From Gemmatimonadaceae bacterium (lineage in GTDB: Bacteria; Gemmatimonadota; Gemmatimonadetes; Gemmatimonadales; Gemmatimonadaceae): a DNA stretch of 64,000 bases. The translations under genes and the position numbers were made by a program. The stretch is taken from NCBI GenBank assembly GCA_019752115.1, contig JAIEMN010000045.1:1-64000 (forward strand). The letters are read 5' to 3'. The notes under the pieces are model-generated. The model was not told the DNA's origin. It saw only the letters and a program-made list of their open reading frames with translations, and did no database searches. Of the stretch, positions 6,452 to 13,210 are shown piece by piece (the first letter of the stretch is position 1; the number at the start of each line of letters is the position of its first letter).

Positions 6452-8745
6452 GGCGCCCGCCCCACGAGCTGCCCGCTTGGCACGCGCAGCGGCAGCGAGC
6501 GCAGGCGCGTGCCGGTGAGCACGAAGAGCGCGTTGGCGACGGCCGGCGCGATGGGCGGCAACCCCGGCTCGCCCACCCCGGTGGGGGGCGCACTGCTCGG
6601 CATGATGATCGTGTCGATGATGGGCGTGTCGGCGATGCGCAGCGGCTGCAGCGTATCGAAGTTGCCTTCGCGCACGCGCCCCTGGTCAATGGTGATGGCG
6701 CCGCCGAGGGCGGCCGAGAGGCCGAAGATGATCCCGCTCTCCATCTGTTGCCGGATCCCGTTGGGATTCACCGCGAGCCCACAGTCCACGGCACAGGTGA
6801 CGCGATGCACGCGAATGCGTTCGTTCTCGCCGAGTGAGACTTCGGCGATCTGTGCGACCGTGGTCCCGAAGGCCATGTGGAGCGCGAGCCCGCGCGCGCG
6901 CGGGCGACCGTCTTCGCCTGCGGCCAGTGGCGTGCCCCAGCCCGCGCGCTCGGCCACCGCCTTGAGCACCGCCGTGGCGCGCGGATGCCTGGTGAGCAGC
7001 GACAACCGGAAGGCCAGCGGATCCTGCATGGTCGCGGCGGCAAGTTCGTCGATGAACGACTCGAAAAAGAACGCCTGATGCGAATGCCCGACGGCGCGCC
7101 ACGATCCGACGGGCACGGGAAACGCACAGTCGGCGTGCGAGGCGCGCAGGGCGGGGAACTCGTACGGCTGATCCCACGTGCCTTCGCTGGTGGTACGATC
7201 GGGGCCGTTCTCGGTCCAGATGAGCCGCACGCGTCGGCTCAGCTCGCGGAACGGCGCCTGCCCCGCCGAATGCGCCACGACGCCGGTGATGGCGCCCGCG
7301 GCATTGATGCCGGCACGCAGTCGTGCGACGGTGGCCGGGCGATAGGGCGCGTGCCGCGTATCGTCTTCGCGGGCATAGAGGAGCTGCACCGGCGTGCCAG
7401 GCACTGCCTTCGCAATGGCGGTGCATTGCGCGATCACGTCCACTTCCAGGCGCCGACCGAAGGCGCCGCCCAGCAGCTGCTGATGCAGCGTGACCTGCTC
7501 TTCGCTCACGCCGGCGATGCGCGCGAGCGCCTTCACGGCAAAGGTGGGCACCTGGGTGCCGACCCAGCACTCGACGGCATCGGCGGTGACGCGCACCGTG
7601 GCGTTCATCGGCTCCATCGGCGCGTGCGCCAGATACGGCGCGTCGTAGACGACATCTACCACGCGATCGGCAGCGGCCAGCGCGCCCATCGCATCGCCAC
7701 TGCTGCGCATGGGGAGGCCGTCGTCGGTGAGCGCCTGCGATCGCAGCGTTTCCATCAGGCCGGGTGTGGACAGCGCACCGGCGGGGCTCAGGCTCCATTG
7801 CACGTTGAGCGCGGCGACGCCCTGACGCGCCTGCCACCACCCATCGGCCACCACGGCGACGGCGGGCGGATCGCCGCAGTCGCTGCCCGGCAATGCGACC
7901 ACGGCGCGCACGCCGGGTTTGGCCATGGCTGCTGCCTGGTCGTAGCGCAGCGGCGTACTGCCGAATGCCGGAGGCATGGCGACGGCCGCGTACTTGAGGC
8001 CGGGGACGCGCACGTCGATGCCGAACGTCGCCGCTCCGGTGACCTTGTCGCGCCCTTCCAGCCGCGGCCGGTCCTTCCCGATGAGGGTGAAGGCGCCGGG
8101 CGCCTTGAGGGTGACGTCGGCCGGCTTCACCGCGGCGGCCTCGGTGACGAGTTCGCCAAAGCGCAGGGTGCCCTTGGCGCTCGTGATGACGCCGTTGGCC
8201 ACCGTGCACGCCGCGGGCGCCACGTTCCATCGCTGCGCCGCCACCTGCACCAGTGCGGTGCGCGCCGTGGCGCCGGCGACGCGCGCGATCTCCCAGCAAT
8301 CGCGCACACTGCTCGACCCACCGGTCATCATGACGCCGGCCTCGCGGATGGTCTTCGCGGTCAGCCAGCGCAGCGCACGGACTCCGGCGTTGTCATCGAG
8401 GTCCGGGTGGAAGGGCAAGCCATCCACGATGGCCGCGACGTTGTTGTAGATCGCATCCACCGGGCTGTAGCGGACGCTCACCTTGGCCCAGTCGCACCCC
8501 AGCTCTTCGGCGATGAGCATGGCGAGCGCGGTGTGGACCCCCTGTCCCATCTCCGCTTTGGGCGCGATGATGGTGACGGTGTCGTCGGGGGCAATGGCGA
8601 GCCAGCCATTGAGGGCGATCGCGCCGGCGGGGAGCGCCGGCGTGGCCGATCCGCGCAGCCGCTGCCGCGGCGGCACCAGGGACCATCCCAGAAAGAGGGC
8701 ACTGCCGGCCCCGAGCCCTGCCAGCAGGAAGGTCCGCCGTCTCAT
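6448..8745 (-). CDS. Molybdopterin-binding large subunit (IorB-like aldehyde/xanthine oxidase family)
   Basis: The 765-residue protein begins with a Tat-type signal (MRRRTFLLAGLGAGSALFLG). It carries the aldehyde oxidase/xanthine dehydrogenase domains typical of the Tat-exported IorB group. Landmarks are KAEMGQGVHTALAMLIAEEL early on, then LLGGAFGRRLEVD, GSWRAVGHSHQAFFFESFID, and VTCAVDCGLAVNPNGI with GVGEPGLPPIAPAVANALF near the end. It oxidises an unknown aldehyde or N-heterocycle. The paired 2Fe-2S subunit follows, and no FAD subunit is nearby, as is usual for this group. A TATCTT hexamer six bases before the ATG suggests a leaderless transcript. Confidence 0.93.
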   Translation of the reverse strand: MRRRTFLLAGLGAGSALFLGWSLVPPRQRLRGSATPALPAGAIALNGWLAIAPDDTVTIIAPKAEMGQGVHTALAMLIAEELGCDWAKVSVRYSPVDAIYNNVAAIVDGLPFHPDLDDNAGVRALRWLTAKTIREAGVMMTGGSSSVRDCWEIARVAGATARTALVQVAAQRWNVAPAACTVANGVITSAKGTLRFGELVTEAAAVKPADVTLKAPGAFTLIGKDRPRLEGRDKVTGAATFGIDVRVPGLKYAAVAMPPAFGSTPLRYDQAAAMAKPGVRAVVALPGSDCGDPPAVAVVADGWWQARQGVAALNVQWSLSPAGALSTPGLMETLRSQALTDDGLPMRSSGDAMGALAAADRVVDVVYDAPYLAHAPMEPMNATVRVTADAVECWVGTQVPTFAVKALARIAGVSEEQVTLHQQLLGGAFGRRLEVDVIAQCTAIAKAVPGTPVQLLYAREDDTRHAPYRPATVARLRAGINAAGAITGVVAHSAGQAPFRELSRRVRLIWTENGPDRTTSEGTWDQPYEFPALRASHADCAFPVPVGSWRAVGHSHQAFFFESFIDELAAATMQDPLAFRLSLLTRHPRATAVLKAVAERAGWGTPLAAGEDGRPRARGLALHMAFGTTVAQIAEVSLGENERIRVHRVTCAVDCGLAVNPNGIRQQMESGIIFGLSAALGGAITIDQGRVREGNFDTLQPLRIADTPIIDTIIMPSSAPPTGVGEPGLPPIAPAVANALFVLTGTRLRSLPLRVPSGQLVGRAP

Positions 8746-8751
8746 ATTGTG

Positions 8752-8757
8752 AAGATA
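8752..8757 (-). promoter_or_regulatory. Possible leaderless -10 element for the molybdenum hydroxylase operon
   Basis: On the minus strand, TATCTT is followed by six bases and then the ATG at 8745. No Shine-Dalgarno is seen. I see no clear -35. Confidence 0.45.
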
Positions 8758-8794
8758 TTCAGCTCCTCACCGCTCCGCCTTCCCCGTCCAGCCG

Positions 8795-9205
8795 ATGTTT
8801 CGCTTCCGTCTGATCGCTGCCGCCGCGCTGTGCGCCGCGGTGGGCTGCGCCAAGAGTGACCCCCAGGATGCCGCCGTGCAGGCAGCCGCCAAGCAGGTGG
8901 CGCAGACGCGGCTCCTAGGCCCGGATGACCTGCAGATGGTGAGCGCCGACGGGACGATCGCCATCGAGGTGATCGGCGACACGGTCCACATGATGACCCC
9001 CAACAGCAAGGTCAGTGTGCCGGCCACCTATCTGGAGAACGTCAAGTTCGCCGACGGGCGCCTGAGCTTTGCCGTGAAGGGGGTGGGCGCCCAGATGTTC
9101 GACGTGGGGAATGGCGCGACCGGGGCGGTGTTCCGCCCGGACGAAGTGCTGGCGTTCGTGTCGGTCGTGCTGGACCGCCAAAACTCGCTGGAGAAAAAGC
9201 CGTAG
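8795..9205 (+). CDS. Putative lipoprotein, paralogue of the next gene
   Basis: This 136-residue protein has a short signal peptide ending in the lipobox AVGC (Cys at about residue 19). The body is beta-rich, with SADGTIAIEVIGDTVHM and VPATYLENVKFADGRLSFAV, and ends in a short helix (RPDEVLAFVSVVLDRQ). The following gene shares the same layout and similar motifs, so the two look like a tandem duplication. I recognise no family and the function is unknown. The gene is divergent from the molybdenum hydroxylase operon. Confidence 0.8.
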   Translation: MFRFRLIAAAALCAAVGCAKSDPQDAAVQAAAKQVAQTRLLGPDDLQMVSADGTIAIEVIGDTVHMMTPNSKVSVPATYLENVKFADGRLSFAVKGVGAQMFDVGNGATGAVFRPDEVLAFVSVVLDRQNSLEKKP

Positions 9206-9266
9206 GGACTGCTGGGCGCATCGCGGCGCCCGCCACCCGATCCCTCGAGATTCTCAGGAGCGCATG

Positions 9267-9842
9267 ATGGCACGGACGACGGGAATACTGCTGCTCGCCA
9301 TGGGCACGCTGGTGAGTGCGTGCGGCGAGAAGACACCGGACGACACCTCGAGCAAGTCCTCGGTGGCGGTGCAGTTCAGCCCCGATACCAAGGAAGTTGC
9401 CGCGGTTGGCGACGGCGACGTGAAGATCACGAGCACCGACGGCGCGCTGGTGCTCGCCGTGGTCGGAGATTCGGTCGTGATTCAGCTCTCCGACAGCCTG
9501 CGGCAGAGCGTCGCCGACAGCATCAAGAAGGAAACGGGCGACAAGGGCGGCGTGGGCGCGATCATCGGCAACGCGGTGAGCGCGGCGGTGAATACCGCGA
9601 TGGGGTTCAAGGTGCGCGTGCCGGCGAAGGACGTCGAGAACCTGCGCTATGAGAATGGGGAGCTGCATTTTGATGTTCATGAGGGGGTAGTGAACATCAA
9701 CAGTGGAGAGACGAACGGCGGGAAGACGAACCGCGGGAAGACGCACAGCGGCAAGACGAACGGCGGACGCTTCTCGGAAGAAGACGCCCGCCGGTTCATC
9801 GAGGCGGTGAAGGCGGCGCAGGGGAAGCAGCCCGCCATGTAG
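9267..9842 (+). CDS. Putative lipoprotein with internal GGKTN-type repeat
   Basis: The lipobox is LVSAC (Cys at about residue 19). The body resembles the preceding gene (STDGALVLAVVGDSVVI, VPAKDVENLRYENGELHFDV, and a C-terminal EEDARRFIEAVKAA). Two regions are absent from the paralogue: an alanine/glycine stretch (GGVGAIIGNAVSAAVNTAMG) and a run of five-residue repeats (about 145-168) of the type NGGKT encoded by 15-bp tandem DNA repeats. ATG at 9267 fits best, six bases after AGGAG (9256-9260); ATG at 9264 is also possible. The function is unknown. Confidence 0.82.
   Translation: MARTTGILLLAMGTLVSACGEKTPDDTSSKSSVAVQFSPDTKEVAAVGDGDVKITSTDGALVLAVVGDSVVIQLSDSLRQSVADSIKKETGDKGGVGAIIGNAVSAAVNTAMGFKVRVPAKDVENLRYENGELHFDVHEGVVNINSGETNGGKTNRGKTHSGKTNGGRFSEEDARRFIEAVKAAQGKQPAM
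9699..9770 (+). repeat. 15-bp tandem repeat inside a lipoprotein gene
   Basis: There are five units of the pattern AACGGCGGGAAGACG (9699, 9714, 9729, 9744, and a partial unit at 9759), in frame, encoding NSGET-NGGKT-NRGKT-HSGKT-NGGR. The same DNA word recurs in the HrpB gene at 51314-51406. The neighbouring paralogue lacks it, which points to an insertion or expansion. Confidence 0.88.
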
Positions 9843-9868
9843 CGCTCCGCGCTGGCGCGCGCGGCGCG

Positions 9869-11431
9869 CTAGCTCGAACAGGACAGCATCGAACAGCCGG
9901 CCTTGGTCTTCGCCCACTCGGGGCGACGTTGCGCAAACGCGGCGTGGGCCGGCTGTTCGTCGTAGGGGGTGCGCAGCACGTCGAGCAGCGTGCGCACGAG
10001 GCTCGGATCGCCGGCTTCGGCGGCATCGATGGCCTGCTGCGCCACGTAATTGCGCAGCACGAACCACGGGTTCACGGCGTGCATGCGCGCGCGCCGTTCG
10101 GCGAAGGGCACGCCCGTCTCCCGCACCATGGCGTGCCAGCGCTCGAGCCAGGCCTGCACGTTCGCGGCTTCGGCATCGCGCCGGGCGTCGTCGTAGAACA
10201 CATCGCCGAGCAGCGTGACCGCCGGCGTGGCCGGGAGCTCGTCGGGGATCTCGCCGAGCGCACGGAAGAACAACGTGTAGTCGACTTCGGCGTCGTAGAG
10301 CAGCTTGAACGCCTCGCGCATGAGCGTCTTGGCGTCGTCCGTGATCGGCAGCCCGAACTTGGCGGCGTTCATGGCATCGTACTCGCGCACGAATGTGGCC
10401 GCGAAGCGATCGATGCCGGCCTGCAGGTGCTCACCCGGCGGCATGACCGGCGCGATGGCTTCGGCGAGGCGCACGAGGTTCCACTGCGCGATCGTGGGCT
10501 GCTGCCCGAAGCGATAGCGACGCCCATGCGCGTCGGTGGTGTTCGGCGTCCACGTCGGATCGAAGTTGTCAACCCAACCATACGGGCCGTAGTCGATCGT
10601 CAGTCCGAGGATGGACATGTTGTCGGTGTTCATCACGCCGTGCACGAAGCCCACGCGCATCCAGTGCACGACCATGATCGCGGTGCGTTCGGCGACCTCG
10701 GCAAACCACGCGATGCGCTTCTCGTCGGTGGTACCGGTGAGATGCGGATAGTCACGCGCGATCGTGAAATCGACGAGTTGCGCCAGCAATTCGAGTTCGC
10801 CGCGCGCGGCGAAGATCTCGAAGTTGCCGAACCGGATGAAGCTGGGGCTCACGCGGCACACGATCGCGCCCGGTTCTTCGCGCGCGTTGCCGTTGTAGAA
10901 CATATCGCGCACCACCGCTTCGCCGGTCGCCACGAGCGACAGGGCGCGCGTGGTGGGCACCCCCAGATAGTGCATCGCTTCGCTGCACAGAAACTCGCGA
11001 ATGCTCGAGCGCAGCACCGCGCGCCCATCGGCGGTGCGTGAATAGGGCGTGGGGCCGGCTCCCTTGAGCTGGAGCTCCCACCGCTGGCCGTGCGCGTTCA
11101 CGACTTCGCCCAGGCTGATCGCGCGCCCGTCGCCGAGCTGGCCGGCCCAGTTCCCGAACTGGTGCCCGCCATAATTGGCCGCATAGGGGCGCATGCCGGG
11201 CAGCAGCGCGTTGCCGCCGAAGACATTCGCGAACTCGGGTGCGTCTTGGGCGCCGGGCTCGAAGCCCACGAGGGCCATGACGTCGGGCGACACCGCGAGC
11301 ACACGTGGCGCGGCCACTGGCGTGGGTTCCACGGGGCTCCACGCCGCGCCGAGCACCTGGCGGCGCGTGTTCGCGGGATTGGGGTCGCCGGGGAGGCGGG
11401 TGGTGAACTGGTTGTCGAAGGTCAGGGGCAC
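9869..11431 (-). CDS. selO: Protein adenylyltransferase SelO (YdiU/UPF0061)
   Basis: The 520 residues match the SelO pseudokinase family throughout. Landmarks are [33 protein letters not shown] cited in parts ([17 protein letters not shown]), [18 protein letters not shown]-like [34 protein letters not shown] and IDYGPYGW. It ends MLSCSS, the usual bacterial end with Cys in place of the selenocysteine found in some homologues. SelO transfers AMP to proteins and is linked to redox stress. The GTG start at 11431 lies six bases after a perfect TATAAT, so the message is probably leaderless. It is divergent from msrB-msrA. Confidence 0.95.
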   Translation of the reverse strand: MPLTFDNQFTTRLPGDPNPANTRRQVLGAAWSPVEPTPVAAPRVLAVSPDVMALVGFEPGAQDAPEFANVFGGNALLPGMRPYAANYGGHQFGNWAGQLGDGRAISLGEVVNAHGQRWELQLKGAGPTPYSRTADGRAVLRSSIREFLCSEAMHYLGVPTTRALSLVATGEAVVRDMFYNGNAREEPGAIVCRVSPSFIRFGNFEIFAARGELELLAQLVDFTIARDYPHLTGTTDEKRIAWFAEVAERTAIMVVHWMRVGFVHGVMNTDNMSILGLTIDYGPYGWVDNFDPTWTPNTTDAHGRRYRFGQQPTIAQWNLVRLAEAIAPVMPPGEHLQAGIDRFAATFVREYDAMNAAKFGLPITDDAKTLMREAFKLLYDAEVDYTLFFRALGEIPDELPATPAVTLLGDVFYDDARRDAEAANVQAWLERWHAMVRETGVPFAERRARMHAVNPWFVLRNYVAQQAIDAAEAGDPSLVRTLLDVLRTPYDEQPAHAAFAQRRPEWAKTKAGCSMLSCSS

Positions 11432-11437
11432 GCGAGG

Positions 11438-11443
11438 ATTATA
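11438..11443 (-). promoter_or_regulatory. Perfect TATAAT -10 for selO, leaderless arrangement
   Basis: TATAAT on the minus strand is followed by six bases and the GTG start at 11431. No recognisable -35 lies 17 bases upstream; that position falls inside the inverted repeat at 11457-11638. Confidence 0.65.
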
Positions 11444-11456
11444 CCCTGATGTGGTG

Positions 11457-11638
11457 GATCGGATCTCGGACTTCGGGGCTCGATCGGGCCTCGGACCTCG
11501 GTCTCGGGCGCGGACAACAGAAGTCGGACCTCGGAATTCATTCCGGCGATGGCAGAATCCTGAGGGTCCGACATCCGATCTCCGCTGCCGAGACCGAATT
11601 CCGATGCCTGACTGGTGGCCGAGGTCGGAAGTCCGATC
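11457..11638. repeat. ~185-bp inverted repeat, family copy 1 (selO/msrB gap)
   Basis: The left half aligns without gaps to the reverse complement of the right half over about 88 bases. Both ends carry GATCGGA(C/T). The arms share GAATTCGGTCTCGG-like words with the copies at 20544-20730 and 56246-56434. The element fills the divergent promoter region between selO and msrB. No internal gene and no target-site duplication is evident. Confidence 0.85.
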
Positions 11639-11682
11639 AACTACCGTGGGAACTCGGTACCCCGCAAATCACTACAACCAGT

Positions 11683-12156
11683 ATGTCCGACCACACCAAG
11701 ACCTACGCCAAGCCGTCCAAGGACGAGCTCGCGAGCAAGCTCTCGCCCGAGCAGTTCGCCGTCACCCAGCAGTGCGGCACTGAACCGCCGTTCCGGAACG
11801 CCTACTGGGACAATCACGAAGCCGGCCTGTACGTCGATATCGTGAGTGGCGAGCCGCTCTTTGCCAGCACCGACAAGTTCGATTCCGGCACCGGGTGGCC
11901 GAGCTTCACGAAGCCGGTCGCGCCGAACGTGACGGAGCACGCCGACACCAGCTACGGCATGCGCCGCGTCGAAGTGCGCTCCAAGCATGGCGACTCGCAC
12001 CTCGGCCACGTCTTCCCCGATGGCCCGCGCGAGGCCGGTGGCCTGCGCTACTGCATCAACTCGGCGTCGCTCCGGTTCATTCCGGTCGCTGACCTCGAGA
12101 AGGAAGGGTACGCAGAGTACGCGCATCTCTTCTCCAACGGCGGCGCGCATGGCTGA
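11683..12156 (+). CDS. msrB: Peptide-methionine (R)-S-oxide reductase MsrB
   Basis: This is a 157-residue single-domain MsrB. Landmarks are [49 protein letters not shown] and the catalytic [13 protein letters not shown]. The two CxxC zinc pairs of zinc-type MsrB are not evident, so it is the zinc-free form. It reduces the R epimer of oxidised methionine in proteins. It overlaps msrA by eight bases, and no signal peptide is seen, so it is cytosolic. Confidence 0.95.
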   Translation: MSDHTKTYAKPSKDELASKLSPEQFAVTQQCGTEPPFRNAYWDNHEAGLYVDIVSGEPLFASTDKFDSGTGWPSFTKPVAPNVTEHADTSYGMRRVEVRSKHGDSHLGHVFPDGPREAGGLRYCINSASLRFIPVADLEKEGYAEYAHLFSNGGAHG

Positions 12157-12649
12157 CGCGCGTCCGCAGGAAGTCGCCATTCTGGCCGGCGGCTGCTTCT
12201 GGGGGATGGAAGAGCTGCTGCGCGAAATCCCCGGCGTGCTCGACACCGATGTCGGGTACACCGGCGGGTGGCTCGAGCATCCCACGTATCACGACACGCA
12301 CGACAGCAAGAGCGGGCATGCCGAAGCCGTGCGCATCGTGTTCGACCCCACGGTGCTGACCTACGAGTCGCTGCTCGAGAACTGGTTCTTCCGCATGCAT
12401 GACCCCACCACGCTCAACCGGCAGGGGAACGACATCGGGACGCAGTACCGGAGCGCGATCTTCTACACGACGCCGGAGCAGCAGGAGACGGCGGAGCGGG
12501 TGAAGGCGCGCGTGCAGGCGAGTGGGCTGTGGAAGAAGCCGATCACCACCGAGATCTCACCCGAGGCGACGTGGTGGACGGCGGAGGGGTACCACCAGGA
12601 CTATCTCCGCAAGAATCCTGGCGGGTATACCTGTCATTGGATGCGGTGA
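12149..12649 (+). CDS. msrA: Peptide-methionine (S)-S-oxide reductase MsrA
   Basis: The 166 residues begin with the catalytic motif GGCFWGMEE (Cys at about residue 16). [45 protein letters not shown] and a C-terminal [20 protein letters not shown] follow, all typical of MsrA. It reduces the S epimer of methionine sulfoxide and complements MsrB, with which it is translationally coupled. Start codon ATG at 12149. Confidence 0.96.
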   Translation: MADARPQEVAILAGGCFWGMEELLREIPGVLDTDVGYTGGWLEHPTYHDTHDSKSGHAEAVRIVFDPTVLTYESLLENWFFRMHDPTTLNRQGNDIGTQYRSAIFYTTPEQQETAERVKARVQASGLWKKPITTEISPEATWWTAEGYHQDYLRKNPGGYTCHWMR

Positions 12650-12661
12650 GATCGCGTCTGT

Positions 12662-12869
12662 GATCGGTGTCCGGACCGGATATGGAATTGGGAGTCGGGA
12701 CGGTTGTCGGAGGTGTGGGTCGGAGTGCTGGGGGCCGCACCGTGCCGGTCACGCTGTTGGCTGAACCACGGAGCGCAGCAGGCCCTCGCTGCGGGCACTC
12801 CGACCCCGACGTCCGAGCCCGATCTCGACTCCCACCTCCATCGTTGTCCCTAGTCCGACTTCCGAATCC
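12662..12869. repeat. Long inverted repeat between msrA and the Fer4 gene
   Basis: The best part of the stem is about 39 bases aligned without gaps (GGAGTCGG to GGTCGGAGTGC on the left against its complement on the right). The outer arms pair more loosely with one ~10-base length difference. The style and the GATCGG end resemble the ~185-bp family but the sequence is more diverged. The right arm runs into the last codons of the ferredoxin-like gene. Confidence 0.7.
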
Positions 12870-13071
12870 TCAATGCCCCGCTGGGGCACCGCGCCACCGC
12901 CGCTTCGATCTCTGCGTCGGTGGCGTGTTCCGTTTCCACCCATGGCTGGCGGCGCGGATTGAACACGCGTGGATTGGCCCGCACACAATTGCCGCTGTGC
13001 TGGCAGAGGGGCTGGCGCCACTCGACGACGAGGGCGCCGGCGGGATACTCGCGGGTGGGGGTGTCGTCCAT
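12850..13071 (-). CDS. Small ferredoxin-like Fe-S protein (Fer4_19 type)
   Basis: This is a 73-residue protein with the Fer4_19 layout: LCQHSGNCVRANPRVFNP, then PWVETEHATDAEIEAAVARCPSGALRI cited in part (AVARCPSGALRI). Three cysteines are visible (C23, C29, C62), which suits the divergent cluster type of this family rather than a full four-Cys 4Fe-4S site. A role in electron transfer is probable but the partner is unknown. The C-terminus lies in the inverted repeat described separately. Confidence 0.8.
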   Translation of the reverse strand: MDDTPTREYPAGALVVEWRQPLCQHSGNCVRANPRVFNPRRQPWVETEHATDAEIEAAVARCPSGALRIRKSD

Positions 13072-13210
13072 CGGGAGTCCGGTCAGGGTCTCTCAAAGTA
13101 CACAGGGCACCGACGCCGGATAACGGCGCGCTCATCGTTCGGGCCGCTTACCAGCCCCTGCCGTTGCTCCTATGTTTGCCGGGCACGCCTGTCGGTCCCC
13201 TCCACTGACC

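Noticed and set aside
6877-8859. 660-residue plus-strand open frame opposite the molybdenum hydroxylase
   Set aside because: Its composition is shadow-like, and the minus strand has a full-length, motif-complete enzyme.
9869-9900. Selenocysteine at the C-terminus of SelO
   Set aside because: The frame reads Cys (SCSS) and stops at TAG. No in-frame TGA or downstream hairpin is needed to complete the protein.
11457-11638. The ~185-bp repeats as ordinary insertion sequences or MITEs with a known transposase
   Set aside because: I see no transposase, no internal gene and no matching target duplications, so mobility is unproven and I only call them a repeat family.
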